Shown here: positions 24,044 through 36,514 of the stretch, in pieces
How positions within the stretch are numbered: position 1 is the first letter of the stretch
Layout: the number at the start of each line of letters is the position of its first letter
Source of the DNA: Terfezia claveryi
Lineage: Eukaryota; Ascomycota; Pezizomycetes; Pezizales; Pezizaceae
Assembly (NCBI GenBank): GCA_015179025.1
Contig: WHUX01000209.1
Coordinates: forward strand, 1 to 64,000
Direction of reading: 5' to 3'
Length of the DNA stretch: 64,000 nt
The notes under the pieces: generated by a model
Databases searched by the model: none
The model's input: only the letters and a program-made list of their open reading frames with translations
Told to the model about the DNA's origin: nothing
Position numbers and translations under genes: made by a program

Positions 24044-24841
24044 CTAAGCCTCCGAAGCCCCGATTTCTACTGCATTGGTGCCTGAACCCAAGCCTGAGTC
24101 TACTGCAGTGGTGCTTGAGCCCAAGTCTGAGACTACTGCATTGGTGCCTGGACCCAGGCCTGAGTCTACTGCATTGGTGCCTGATTCCAAGTCTGAGGCT
24201 TCGGGGCTTGGTCCCGATTTACGCTTTTTTGGAGGTCCCAAAGACACTGAACTACTAAAACTGAAGGGGACAGTCCCAGCCCTTCTTGCAATCTCCTCCT
24301 CCCCAAGCTGCCAGTGCATTGCTTCTGCAGCTCTCCAAGGGATCTTCATCTCGCGAGCAATAATGACCCACATCTCAGGCTTCAACCTAGGAACAATTGA
24401 GAGCCTGCGTTAGTATATTCCAATTATCGGTACAATATCTTCCCTTACTTTGCTCACTCGCGCATCCCCGGATGGACTGATGGGAAATGGTATGGGGCTA
24501 GAGAGCGTGTGGGTATTAGGGGGAAACATGGAGCAGCAATCTGCATCCTCATACCTTTCGTAGAGCATTGCCAGCTGGTTTTTTCGGCCTTCGTCCCACT
24601 CTGGCTGGCGCTCAAGGTAATTCTGATAGCGCAGGCGACAGCTGGTGGGGGAACGGCCCGACAAGGTTTTCGAGATGTCATCCCACTTTTTACCCATGCT
24701 ACGAAGCTGGGTTATCAAGGCATCCTCTTGTGGTGTCCACTTTGACTGCCTCCTTGCTGGTGACGTTGGCGCGTGCAAAAGCGCCCGTTTCTTCGATGAG
24801 ATTGACGGTGCAGGTGGCAAAAATGGATTGTCTTCTGGCAT
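24044..24841 (-). CDS. Myb/SANT-type DNA-binding protein with C-terminal repeats
   Basis: Two exons, 24555-24841 and 24044-24386, joined by a 168-nt GT-AG intron, give 209 residues. The first Myb/SANT repeat is KWTPQEDALITQLRSMGKKW with SPTSCRLRYQNYL. The second, partial, repeat spans the intron: NQLAMLYERLKPEMWVIIA and then IPWRAAEAMHWQLGEEEIAR. The Trp spacing fits a Myb fold, and a similar two-part layout is common in uncharacterised filamentous-fungal proteins. The C-terminus holds four copies of an 11-residue repeat (DNA 24068-24199). Likely a nuclear regulator; target unknown. Confidence 0.8.
24068..24199 (-). repeat. four tandem 33-bp units in the Myb gene
   Basis: Units of exactly 33 bp on the plus strand beginning TACTGC(A/T): 24068, 24101, 24134 and 24167. 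Each codes for 11 residues of the type S(G/D)LGxGTNAV. In-frame length suggests slippage or unequal crossing-over tolerated by the protein. Confidence 0.9.
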
Positions 24842-27309
24842 ATTTGGAAAGGCTATAGAGGTTCTTTCTTGAAAATGCCAAATAGAGGTAAGATGCTTTA
24901 GGTTCCTTCTGGAATGGTGGTTTGATTCCTACTAGCTACTGTAAGCAGAAGGGGGAAGAACGTACATCTATATAGACTTCGGGAAAGCCTCAGTCGAACC
25001 TCCAATAAAACCGCCACATTCGGTCAAACGAATCAGTTCTTCTAGGATTGCGCTCTGGGATAGCAAAAGTTATATTATGTTTTATCCGCCAGAACACCCC
25101 TTCTCGCTATGACTTTTGTTCAAGATGGAATTATGGCCAATGAAATGGTTACTTCTCTCGGTTTTGAGCATGGGCGCTCAATATATGGACGAACGAAGTG
25201 CATATACTTGGGTAGATACATCACCCAATGGTGAAGCATAATTAGATTAAGGAGGGGGGGGGTCAGATCACTACATCCCTTCGATCAATGAAAACGAATA
25301 CCTATTCGCTATGAATATGGCACTATAAAAGGGCCCCAAAGCATATGCTTGGTTGATAACACTTTGTTGATCAGCACCAAGACTCCTGGGACGAGCAGTG
25401 AACGCCAATTTCATTGCACGTGGGTCTGGTCAAGCTTATTGCGCGGCAATCTAGGGGGTCCTACGTATGGTGTTCAGGACAGCAGGCTTGCTCGTAGTAA
25501 ATGACTACAGCTTATACTAGTATCCTATGAGCACCTTCTAATGCCATTAATTGATAAATAGCAGAGCACCTAGGTTCACGAGCAAGTTCAACGACTGGGA
25601 GGGGACAGTCTGGGGGCCTATTCGGCACGGTTCATCGCATCTTGAAGCTCCTCACTCTAGGCAAGCTGATTTGGTCAAGGACTCTACCAATCAACCCATG
25701 CTATTGCATATTACATCCTGGCCCACAGTCGCCTGAGATTACTGGGGATATACCTGAGAGGACGAGAGAACAGTGGGTATGCAAGCTTCTAGGGAAGCGG
25801 GAACACTAGTAAGGGTTCGCATGTTTAAGTCTTGCTTTTTTGAAGGCAACATTGATGAAAGTACGCCATGAGCTCCATTCCGTTTGCTGTCCACTAAAAC
25901 GCCGAAAGAATATGATTCACTATTAATTGCTAAAGCGCTAGGCTGGTTCTCCAGGTCGCTATTATATTAGGAGATGCGACTATGCTACGGCTGACATATG
26001 TGAGCCAAATAATAATACTGCTTCCGAATGCTATCGATTGTTTTTGGCAAGGAAATACCTCGCTAGGGTTGGTACTAGGAGTTCTCCACAGGCTCACGTT
26101 CGATACATTCAACTCTGGGCTTCCTTCACGATTGGATCGATGGTACAATGGTTTGATCCGCACCGGCTAACATATCTATCACCTGCAAACGACTCCGGGT
26201 TTCGGCTCGTCCGTGCCTTTTCCTATGTGGCTAAGGTACTGGGACTATAACACATAGCTGGTGGCTAAGCTTGAATTTTGTTTGCATCATAGGACACAGC
26301 TTTGATTTGAACCCTGATGGCTATATTTTGGTACAACTTTGATACTAAGAATGGTCATAGGTCTTTGCACAATCTGGCCGCATTCTTACTTGTATCAATT
26401 CTTCGGCCTTTTAGCCACTTGTTGGCTAAAGTCTGCTGGCTATGCTAGCATGTGTGAGGACCTATCCTATATTCCTGAGACTTTGGTTGGGTATAGAGCT
26501 CAGTGTAGAGTACGAAGGATTCTCTATGGGGAAAACGGTAAAGCCATTTCTCTCGACCATTTATAATTTACACGTACGCCGCCAGCGTGTCTGAAAGTCG
26601 CAGCAAACGAGAATGCTGGTTGCCAGTTTGAAGCTGTGCTGTAGCTCCACAGTCTTGTAGAAGAACCTAAATTCGAAAATCACTAACAGAGACATGTCGT
26701 AAAGATATACAGTACAGATCCGTCACAGCTGATGATCACTAGGAAGAAACACAGCATCCGGATTTTGCTAGATCACGATCGTAAAAAAATTTTGGCCTGC
26801 ACTCTGAATTGTTAGGTACATATACACGCACATAACAACGGCACGTTTCATGCAAAACACACGAAACAGCATAAGAATTGAGTCTCATAGCCAATAAGGT
26901 GACTCTGAAGCTGTACGCAATAATCTTCCGACGCATGTCCAAAGCTATACTGGCGTAATCGATATCCACCTGTTGGGAAGAATCTACCTGTGGATCTAAC
27001 CTTCTTAGTGACACTTTCATGGGGTCTCGTTGGTCTTTTGGCGTTAAAAGAAACTTCACTTCGATCCAGCAGATATTCGAATATTTATGGGCGAATGATG
27101 AAGCTTAAACTTACGCTAGTATTCAGTGAACTGGGGTTCATATTCCCCAACCGATTATTTAGCAGCTTGTATACGCGACATCCCCTTCACCGTTTAGAAC
27201 CCCCCATCCCCGTCATATACCACAAGCTGAACATATTCAGCATACATAGGGCTCTTGCTGAAGCCTGAAAAGCCTCACGTTGCGTTTACTGCCTACCAAT
27301 TACCAAACT
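24842..27309. other. 2.5 kb gene desert
   Basis: No gene supported. One frame at about 25938-26250 (+) stays open for about 104 codons and looks weakly protein-like, but nothing in it is recognised. The rest has many stops in all frames and no clear repeats. Confidence 0.5.
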
Positions 27310-27424
27310 GCAATTCAGGCGGATCACGCTAAAAGTCTCACCATCCCATAAAGGAAAAAAAGCAGCTTGGAGGTCTTGCTGCTTTCGGATGGCGTCATGA
27401 TTTAGTGTGATCCGCCTGAACTGC
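27310..27424. repeat. 115-bp palindromic element (MITE-like)
   Basis: The outer arms TTCAGGCGGATCAC (27314) and GTGATCCGCCTGAA (ending 27420) are perfect complements. Similarity continues inwards (CTAAA, CCATCC) to an inner AAAGCAGC/GCTGCTTT stem, so almost the whole element can fold back. It lies about 100 bp upstream of the tubulin cofactor B start. No clear target duplication is visible. Confidence 0.7.
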
Positions 27425-27519
27425 TTCCCTCCTCGGGTCTTTGCAGCCTCTCCAAACTGTGTGCAGTTTTATCTTGCAATTTTACGTCCATCTGCAGGTA
27501 GCAACAACATCATATCATC

Positions 27520-28977
27520 ATGAGCATCCTTAGAGCAGCCTCCGATGTGGTTGTCCGAGTGTCTTCGGACAACAGTCTTGCCCCGGAACGCCGAATCTCG
27601 CCTTCCTGGTCAATTGCACAGCTCAAATCGAAACTGGAGCTGATGACTGGAGTGCCCCCCTCATTCCAACGTTTGACCCTGCGTCTTCCCCACAGCTCGG
27701 AGCCCATCGCCATCGAGGGTGTAGATGAGGAGAGTCTACATGTTGCGGACTTTCCGTTCCAGCCCTATGCTGAGCTACACGTATGTGGAGACTTTCTTTC
27801 TCTCACATTGCCATACCCAGACGTTGTTTGATGTGTTTGAAATTTCAGGGGACCTCTGTTTCATGTTTGACCTGATGGCTTCTTTGGGTTGCGTTTTCTC
27901 TCTTCCTTATTGCTGTGCCGGTGAGCTGCAAATACCCCATAGCTTATGTTGGCCTGATGACATCTATGGCTTTTCTTATTCCGCAAGGATTATAAAGAAC
28001 CACTTTATAGCTGGCATGGCATTTTCGCTCTCTTGATATCCGTACAGCTCCCCCTGGAACCACGTCTCAATCCAGACTTGATTGAACGTGCATATTAGTC
28101 TTCTTACTGCGTTTTTTGCTTGCCAATCGCTTGATACTATTCCACTTACACCCTGATCAATCTCTTTTCATCTCAAGATTTTTTTTTATATCCGTTCTAG
28201 AAGAACTTCTGGTCAAGATGAACAAGGGCCAACCATGCCATATGATATTATGTACAGGTTGCCGATACACGCCCCCTGTCAGCTCGCCCGAACTTTGTTG
28301 ATGTATCTGCCATTGAGAAATACACGATGCCGGGGGAGCAGTATGAAGGACTTCAGGATACCGTCCTTGCCTGGAAAAAGCGGCAGCAGCTAGGCCGATT
28401 TGATCCCAACAAGCCAGATCTCATTCAACTAAGGGTGCAAAAGATGCAGGACGAGATTGACTCCCGGGGTATTGCCGTCGGGAGGAGGTGTAGAGTGGGC
28501 GGAGCTGAATTAGACCGGAGAGGAACAGTCCGATACGTTGGACCTGTGCAGGAAATTCCGGGTGAAGGCCTTTGGGTTGGTATGTAATCCTCCATTCTCT
28601 TCCAATTTTCTCGGATATTCTTGTACCATGTCGGTCGTACTCCCTTGCCACCACCAATTCCTTCCCTTCCTCCGTCCTACAGCCCAGTTCCATGAATTAA
28701 GTTTTGTGTCTTTGTTTGTAGTATCTCTACCCCCGGTCTTCCTGCGATGTCTATCCCTCTCCCACATCAAATAAAATCATCAAGTTCCCATAACTAATCC
28801 CTCACTATGTACACAGGGATCGAAAACGATGAGCCAGTGGGAAAGAACGATGGCAGTGTTTCAGGCAAGCAATATTTTACCTGCAAGCCTAAACACGGTT
28901 CCTTTATTCGCCCAGATAGAGTCGACATTGGGGATTACCCGGTCTTGAACGACCTCGAGGATATGGAGGAAATTTAG
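27520..28977 (+). CDS. tubulin-folding cofactor B (CAP-Gly domain)
   Basis: Binds alpha-tubulin after chaperonin release and passes it to cofactor E (yeast Alf1, human TBCB). Exons 27520-27780, 28258-28579 and 28817-28977 close to 247 residues. The N-terminal ubiquitin-like domain includes SWSIAQLKSKLELMTGVP and FQRLTLRL. The middle is a short coiled region (MPGEQYEGLQDTVLAWKKRQ, DPNKPDLIQL). The C-terminal CAP-Gly domain spans two exons: GRRCRVGGAELDRRGTVRYV, GEGLWVG, then GKNDGSVSGKQYFTCKPKHG and FIRPDRV. The protein ends DLEDMEEI, an acidic tail typical of the family. Intron 1 is unusually long (477 nt) for this window. Confidence 0.93.
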
Positions 28978-30719
28978 ACGTAGCCAATCCCGAAGGAGCT
29001 GAGCTGAGCAGGGAGCCGGAGAGGCGGGGGTCGGCGAGTGGGTGGAGGCGTGGGATATTAGGTAGAGGGGTTGGGTTTGTGTGGATGCATGACGGGGTGG
29101 ATATACATGATATACATCTGCGCTCAACGGATGAGAGGTTTTAGTGGTTGGTAGCAGACGGAGCAGGAAGGAAGCGGCTATACAAGGGATGTCAAAGCGG
29201 AACCAGAGGGCACAGCTGATAAGGTCCTCCGCCTCTGTCCAGCGTTGCCAACCGTCGCGTCATCCGGATCTAGTCTATACCATGGTTACTCCCTGTGTCC
29301 ACACATATGGTTGGCCGGGCAGGAAACGGGGGAGGCACCAATCCTTATGATCAGTTTGATATTTGCTTATAATACTATGGATTTCTGCTTAATGAGGAAA
29401 TGAGAAACAGGCAGTGGAAATAGTAAGCTTGCACATCCAATAGAACCGCTTAACCCGCTACCAACATACCCACATTGCCCACTTAGCCACTCATCCACTT
29501 GGGAGGCAGAAATTGATTCATGGAATACATACCCACATACCCCATCTGTCCACTTGGGAGGAAGAATTAGAGTCACAGCGTTACATATCTCGGAAGAGGA
29601 GGTGGAGCAGAGCGGAGAAAAATTTCAATGTGCTCATATTCATGTCTTTTCTTTCGAATCGTCGATGGAATTGGGAATCGAAATGGAATATACATGCGAG
29701 GAAAAAAAAAATTATAGAAAAGTTTTGCGAAAAAGAAACGAAAGCGGTACTGTGCCACCGTACATATTAGGAACGGAACGGGAGCCCCTAAAAGTGAAAC
29801 AAAACAGAATAGGAAAAAACAAAAACATGGAGATATAAACCAAACCAAACAACCATGATATTAGCATTACTAGCACCTAGGAGTAAGGAAAAGAAAAAAA
29901 TACATCATCATGGTACATATTCCAATCTTAACCCCTGGTCCACCCAAGCAAAAAAAAAAAAGGGCAAAGCGAACGAATCCAATCCAATCTAATCCATCAA
30001 GTATGAAAAAAAAAGATATCCACAATCCGAACCAATTCCAGCTTTGTCAAAAAAAAACAAAAAAAAGGTATTATTCACTACCCACATAAATCTTACTATA
30101 ACTACTCTCACCCAAGATCAAGAAGACCACGGGTTATGTAGAGATAGGGGTAGAGGAAGCGGGACTAATTTCACGTCCTTGGACGAAAAAAAGTTTTGCG
30201 GGGCGGCTAAATTGGTTTTCGATGCAGTAGAGGTTGCCTATAGGATGTTGTGGATTGTGAACGTGATTGTTAGCTTTTGACTGACGTATAGGAGGATGAA
30301 TAATGAATAAATGCGTAGGACAAAGTGCGGGGGGAGTGACAGATGGGCATTGGGGTGGTAAGGAATATTTCCGAGTCTTGTTGTGCCAATGAGGGAGTTT
30401 TTTTGGGAGGTAGAGGGTAGGGCTCGGGCTAGGCCTGGGACAATAGGAAGCATAGGAAGGCCTTTCCCGCTCGCGCGAGGGGGTATAGATGTAGATGAAT
30501 AGAGGTCAAGGTCCAGAAGGTCAACAGGGCAGCAGAACAGGACAAGAAGGTAAAGTAAGGCAAGGGAAGGGGCTGGGGAGGTCAAAGGAAAGTAGGATAG
30601 TAGGAAGTTAGGAAAGTGTGAAGTAGAGGGTATATGATAGGCCAGTGCGGTGGGTATGGATATAGTTGTTGTCGATATATATTAAGATCTGTTTGGTAGC
30701 CCAATTTTGTAGACCGTGC
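28978..30719. other. convergent spacer between cofactor B and CENP-C
   Basis: About 1.7 kb with no gene seen. It has A-rich runs (29700-30060) and two imperfect direct copies of a roughly 45-bp block (29463-29511 and 29524-29570) sharing ATACCCACAT and TCCACTTGGGAGG. Confidence 0.55.
29463..29570 (+). repeat. two-copy direct repeat
   Basis: Two copies about 60 bp apart share ACATACCCACAT... and (T)CCACTTGGGAGG.AGAA. Function unknown. Confidence 0.5.
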
Positions 30720-33700
30720 TCAGGGTGAATCACTGGTTGGGCGGAGTTGTCTTGACCTTGATCTTAACCTGGTCCTTGGCCGTGGCAAAGACAGTACGGC
30801 GAAGATAGATGGAGATAGAGGGAGGAAAGGAGGGATAGGAGGGAAAGAAGGAAGAAATAAGGATGGAGGGGAGTAAGGAAGCACGGAGGCCATCTCAACA
30901 CACTTCACCCCCAAACCCAACCTCCCTCCCAGAATAATCCAAAAACCCCACGGGAAAAACACCCACTCCCCAAAAAAATCATCACAGTACTCACCCCTCG
31001 CCACCTGAAACTGCCCTCCCTTCCTACACATAAACCCATTCTCCCCTACCATCACCCCGACCTTCCCCTTGACCACATAAAACACCAAATCATATTTCCC
31101 ACTCGGCTTCCACCTCTTGATTCCTCCTGGGGGTATATCAATAATCCCCGTACCCAAATGATCCAAGCTGACCGTCTTATTCATTCTAAACGTCGCTCCC
31201 GCGACAGCATTGGTCGTCATTGAATCCGGTGCATATGCGATAATTGACTCTACCAACTGTCCCGACCCGTCGCGGGATTTGATTAGACCGCTGTAGGAGC
31301 CTGTGGAAAGTTCCCAGGATTCGAGGTCCGATTCGCCATCCTCCTCCGAGGATTCGGATGATTCGGGGGCGGGTTCGCCATCTTCGGGAACGGTCGCAAG
31401 TTTATTCGCCCCGCGTTTCCGTTTCTGTCCCGCCACGGACTTGGATTTGGACTTGAACTTTGTTTTGTCCTCGGACGGAGCAGGAGCAGTACTATTACTC
31501 CTTCCCCTCGCAACAGGTTTCTTATACCTACTCACCGCCGCCTCCTCCACGCGTACCACCTCTTTAACTACCTCCCTCCCCTGCCCATCTTCCCGTTCCT
31601 CAATCTTCGTAACGACCTTCTCCCCCGTCCAAAAGTTCAACGGTGCGGTCCTCGCGCGGCCGGAGCGGCGTTTATTCGCGTCAGAGGGAGAAATAACTGG
31701 TGCAACAAGCCGGATGATGTGGATCCTTTGCTGGGGCGGCCGGGCTTGTTGGAGGTCGGGAGTTACACTCCTTGGGCATGGTTGGGACGATTTCGTGGGT
31801 TCGGTGGACTTGGTGGGTTTAGAGGATGATGGTTGTTTTGAGGAGGAGGCTTTTGGTGGTGAGGATGAGGGGGCAGTGGTGGTTTTTGATTTCCGGTTCT
31901 TTTTAGTAGGAGGGGATACATCGGCTTCCTCTTCAGAGTAGTAGCTGTTATTATTTGCTTCCTGGACGAATTGTGACGCGGCTGGGTCTTCGGCGTCGAG
32001 CATTTCTGTGTCTTCATCGTTGTTGACTGCTTTGGCTTTCCCTTTGCCTTTACTGTTCTTCGCTGTAGTTTTTGCAGTAGTAGCTTTCGCAGCTTTTGTA
32101 GATTTCGAAGGGACAGGTGATACTGCTGTTAGAGAAGCGTCGGCTGGCGCGGCTTTGAATTTGCCTTTACCTTGAGTTTTGGCCCTTGTGCCCTTTGATG
32201 GTGTTAGTTCTTCAAGCTCAGGTTCAGCGGCCTTCTTCCCCCGCCGGGCCTTCTTCGTAGCAGCTAGTTCTGATTCTGGTTCCGGCTCCTCTTCGGAAAC
32301 CTCCGGTTCGGGAGCTGGTTCAACAGGCTTCTTCCCTCCTCGCCCAGCTTTCTTCGTAGCGGTTGGTGCAGGTTCCTCCACAGCAGTAGCAGCCTTCTTG
32401 CTCCTGTTACCCTTCTTTCCATGTACGGGGACTGGAGTTTCTGGTTTTTCATCCATCACTGTCTCCGGTTCCGCAGCCTTCTTCCCCTTGCTGCCCTTCT
32501 TTCCACGTACAGACACTGGAGTTTCTGGTTCTTCCTCCACCAGCTCCGGCTCTAGTTCCGGTTCGGCAGCCTTCCTCCTCCGCGCGGCTATGCTATTAGC
32601 AGGTGCAGTTGCAGATGAAGACAACGGCGCAGCAGCGCTATTAGCGCCCCATACCCTCTTCGCCGGCTGAGGTATAGGTACCTCCTCGTCTTGATCCACC
32701 TCCATTTTCTCCACTTCTCCCAGTTCCGGCTCAGGCTCAGGGACTTTCTTCCCTCGCTTTTTCTTCTCAGCCAGCTTAGCCGGCTTAGCAGCAGCAGCCT
32801 CCTCCACCGCCTTTCGCATTTCCGCATCCTCCTTCGCAGCTTTAGCCTCGGCGGCGGCAGCTTTCTTCGAGAATTTTTTCTTCAGCGGGGTTGGTTCCGG
32901 TTCCACTTCGGCTATTTCCTTGATTGCCTCATCCGCCTGTTGCTCCTCTTCCTCTTGCGTCTCTTCACCCACACGGACTGTTTTCGCTTTCCGACCTTTG
33001 GTTGTAGCTTTGGACTTGGTCTGTACAGGGACTGTTTCCAGCACAGTTTTCGCTTTCGAGGTTCTCCCTTTCACGGGGCCAGCCACGGGGGCTTGGGCGA
33101 GTTTCTTATTGTTCTTGGTCGGTTGCGGTGTTGGCGGGGCTTCATCTCCCCCGTCTTCTGCCTCCTCCTCTACCTCTCCTTCATTTTCAACTACCTGATC
33201 TTCCTCCGGTTCCTCGGCAACATCAGATACCCTAGCCCTCCCCTTACCCTTACCCTGAACCTTCCCAATGCCCTTTCCAGATTTGACCTGCTCCGCCTTC
33301 TTCCTCTCTTTCTCCGCCGCCTTCTCCGCCGCCTTTATCTGCGCCTGTGACTGAGATCTACTCTGTACCTTCTCTTTCCCTTTCTCCTTCTCGCTCGCCT
33401 TCCACTTTTTCCCACTCACGCCCACTACATCACCCACATCTTCATCATCACCCACCTCAATAATGCTGACTTCCTCCAGTACCTCTTGTGCTCTCATAGA
33501 TCTCCCCACAGCAGCGAGTCTCATCACCTGCTCCACCTCGCCATCAGAAAGTGAAAACAGGGGCGGGGGTTTAGTGGGGATGATGGATAGCCGGGATGAG
33601 AGTAGTTTCTTCTTTGCCTGTGCTGCGGAGGGCTTCAATACCGGAGCTGGTTTTGATTTCGTAGCATCTTTCTCTATTGCGGTTTTGCTCTTTGTCACGG

Positions 33701-34901
33701 GTTTCTCCGGAGGTGCAGTAGTATCTTGCGCAGCCATCTCCATAGCCATCTTCACCACCGGTTTCTTCATATCCAGAACCTTAGATGTAGCTTTCCCTCC
33801 CTCATTCCCAGTACCATTAACCTTTCCCCCAAGCGTCTCCCACCCTTCCTCTTCCTCCTCCTCCCCAATACTCTCACTCCTCTGCCTCCCCGTTACCGCC
33901 CCTCTCCCAACCTCCGGCCCAACCGGACTACTAAACACCGTCAACTCCTTCCTTTTCAACTGCTTCGCCTGCAACGTCTTCACCAGCGGGGGCACACTAG
34001 GCGTCGTTGGCCTGCGCGGGGCTGGCTAGTGATAACTGGATTTTGTAAGGCTACCCCCGCATTAGAATTGAAGAGCACTCGGTTTATTTGTGTTGCTGGT
34101 GCGGTGGCGGCGCTGCTGGAGGATGGGCGGGTGGGGGAGATGTTGCCGGTGGTGAGGTTGACGGGGGTGAAGCCGCTGGAGGTGGGGCCTATGGAGGCGG
34201 GGCGGCGGGGGGTGGAGAGGATGGGGTTGGGGCTGTTGGTGGTCATGTGAATGGAGGATTTGAATGGGGGTCGGGCGCGGGGCGGCAGGAGGATGCTTTT
34301 TGTTGCTGATGTTGATGTATTGCTGCTGATGGTAGTGGGTTGGAGGCGCTGAGGGGGGCAGAAGCTGGAATGTATGTTAGAGAAATGAAATGGGATCTAA
34401 AGGTGGGGAAGGCGGGGCCTAGGTAGCTTCATCCAAGGCCTCCATGTCTGTTCCTCCCAACAGGCAACTAGACAGACGATAACACCAACCCCAACCCCAG
34501 AACCCCAGACAACAGGCCCAGAAAGCCCCAGAACCCTCCCCCCGGAGAACAGGTAAAACTCACCATCAACCCCCGAATCAATATCCATACTCTCTTCCCC
34601 ACTCCCACTCATCGCCCCCTCCCCAATACCTCTCCCGGCCGGCGCAGGTGCCCCCACCGCAGCAGCCGCATCGCTCCCTCTCTGCGTCCGAGTCATGAAT
34701 GCATCCAGAGGTTGCGAAGCCTTCTCTGGCGATGGAGAGAAGAAGCCGTCTGGGTTTTCTAATCCAAAGGCGTCGAGCTCTTGGTGGGGGACGGAGATGC
34801 CGGTTTTCCTGTCAGGTGTTAGTGAAGCTGTCGGGTGAGAGAGGGGAGGAAACTTACCGCCCTTGCACACCGATTTCAAAGAACTGGTTCTCGCGATTCA
34901 T
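30720..34901 (-). CDS. MIF2: centromere protein CENP-C / Mif2
   Basis: Inner-kinetochore protein that binds CENP-A nucleosomes and dimerises by a cupin. Exons: 34858-34901 (MNRENQFFEIGVQG), 34564-34808 (RKTGISVP then ENPDGFFSPSPEKASQPLD, the Mif2 N-terminal block), about 34079-34305 (SILLPPRARPPFKSS, LSTPRRPASIGP) and about 30995-34025. The CENP-C signature is RRSGRARTAPLNFWTGEK. The cupin runs from FRMNKTVSLDHLGTGIIDIP through GGIKRWKPSGKYDLVFYVV to GGQFQVARG. The central 600 residues are low-complexity Lys/Glu/Ala/Pro with degenerate EPETPV.V.GKKG..KKA repeats. The exon end is doubtful: a consensus GTGAGT donor follows QVARG at 30994, and I could not place the final short exon with confidence. 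An unspliced reading ends at 30720. The start of exon 3 is also a best-phase choice. Confidence 0.88.
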
Positions 34902-35376
34902 AGTGGCGCTATGGGTGTGAGTTTTCGTATTTATGTGTGGTTGTCACTCCGGCAGTCATAGATTGTCGGGCTATATATGTGGAGTAACTCAACTCGCAGA
35001 GGCAGTTGTGTATCGTACGTGCCCTTCTGCCACCCTGTGTCCCGGGGGTGAGCGGACACACAGTGTTTTCCTTCCTCCTCCTCCGATGTTTTGAATCGGA
35101 TTGCGCGTTGCTTACCGCTGCCGTGAATTGTTTGCCTCAACAGGCCGTGTGATAATAGCGACTCGGATCGGCGATGAGCAACTTGTAAGTCCCTAGTTTT
35201 GGTTTGCTTGGTACGTGAACAGGAGGCAGGGAAGAGGAGTGGAGCGTCTCTCTATCTCTCTATCTACAGTCAGCAACGCGTTTTCCCACTCGACGCCCAG
35301 CAGCAACTTCGCAGTTGATCTCCACATCAATCGTCCATTGCACATCGCTGCGTCTGCCTCTCCAACACATCCCACA
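34902..35376. promoter_or_regulatory. shared divergent promoter, CENP-C / RNase H2A
   Basis: The two start codons are 475 bp apart and point away from each other, so the promoters must share this stretch. No specific binding site is claimed. Confidence 0.55.
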
Positions 35377-36514
35377 ATGTCCTCCCCATTATCCCCCCAA
35401 CAAGCAGACTCAACCGCAATCACAGCCTCGACCTCTGGCCTCCCCGCCCTCCTCCCCTCAATCAACCCCGAAAAGCTCCTCGCCGGCGAAACCTACACCT
35501 ACACCTCCCCCGTGCCCTCGGAGATCCTCGCGAACCCCGAGGCGCCGGTGATCCTGGGTGTCGATGAAGCCGGACGTGGCCCTGTGCTGGGCCCAATGGT
35601 CTACGCAGCCGCCTACTGTCTTGAGAGCTACTCCGATACGATCAAAGAGTTAGGGTTTGCTGGTTCGTTGACTTCTTAATCCCTCCCCTGTTTCGCACTT
35701 ATAAAGTACTCAACTAACACACACACACCCAGACTCAAAAAAACTCACACATGCAACCCGCACCGCCCTACTCACCTCCCTCACAACCTCCTCGATCCCT
35801 TCCGACCCCTCCAAGCCCTCCAAAACATCCACCCTCCCCCCTAACCTCGGCTGGAAGACGACCCTCCTCTCCCCCCCAACCATCTCCACCAGCATGCTCC
35901 GCCCCCACACGCAACCCCCGCTAAACCTCAACGCTCTCGCCCACCACACCACCATCTCTCTAGTCCGCACCCTCCTCTCTCCCCCCTACTCCCTCAACAT
36001 CACATCCATCTATATCGACACCGTTGGACCCCCGCAATCTTACACCACCCTCCTGCAGAAACACTTCCCGACGCTCAAAATAACCGTTACGAAACAAGCA
36101 GACTCCATCTACCCCATTGTGTCTGCTGCGAGTGTTTGCGCGAAGGTCACGAGGGATGTAGCTATCGATGTGCTTACTAGTCCCGCCCCAGTCACTACCG
36201 CCACCAATCCCCAGCAGGCGGAGGCCCCGCAACCCCTAGGCTCCGGCTACCCAGGCGATGCAAAAACCATCTCCTACCTCAAATCCACCCTTGACCCTGT
36301 CTTCGGGTGGAGAGGGGAAGTAGTGAGATTTTCCTGGGCGACGGCAAAAGACTTACTTGAGAATGCTAAGCGCTCGGTGAAGGCAGAGTGGGCAGAGGAA
36401 GGGAGCGATGAGGGGCATGCGATTATGGGTTTTTTCAGTTCTGGCAAGGATGATGGAATGGGGAAGGGCGTGGCGGGGTGGTATGGGAGGAGCGTCGGCG
36501 TGGCGGAGTTTTAG
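35377..36514 (+). CDS. RNH201: ribonuclease H2 catalytic subunit A
   Basis: Cuts RNA in RNA-DNA hybrids and single ribonucleotides in DNA. Exons 35377-35662 and 35733-36514 close to 355 residues. The catalytic motif [20 protein letters not shown] holds the DEAGRG Asp-Glu pair. [10 protein letters not shown] spans the intron (CTAAC branch, CA-rich tail). [12 protein letters not shown] carries the third Asp, and [18 protein letters not shown] the fourth acidic region. [10 protein letters not shown] and [12 protein letters not shown] are typical of the eukaryotic type. The first 50 residues ([17 protein letters not shown]) are low complexity and may be partly non-conserved. ATG 35377 is the only in-frame ATG. 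Confidence 0.93.

Noticed and set aside
25938..26250. About 104 open codons (+) in the gene desert (…YLARVGTRSSPQAHVRY…)
   Set aside because: Looks faintly protein-like but no start, no splice partner and no recognised family.
26739..27059. 106-codon minus ORF
   Set aside because: No motif, AT-rich surroundings, overlaps other random frames.
31303..33350. Several long plus-strand ORFs (up to 219 codons)
   Set aside because: Mirror frames of the low-complexity CENP-C gene; Leu/Phe/Ser-rich antisense shadows.
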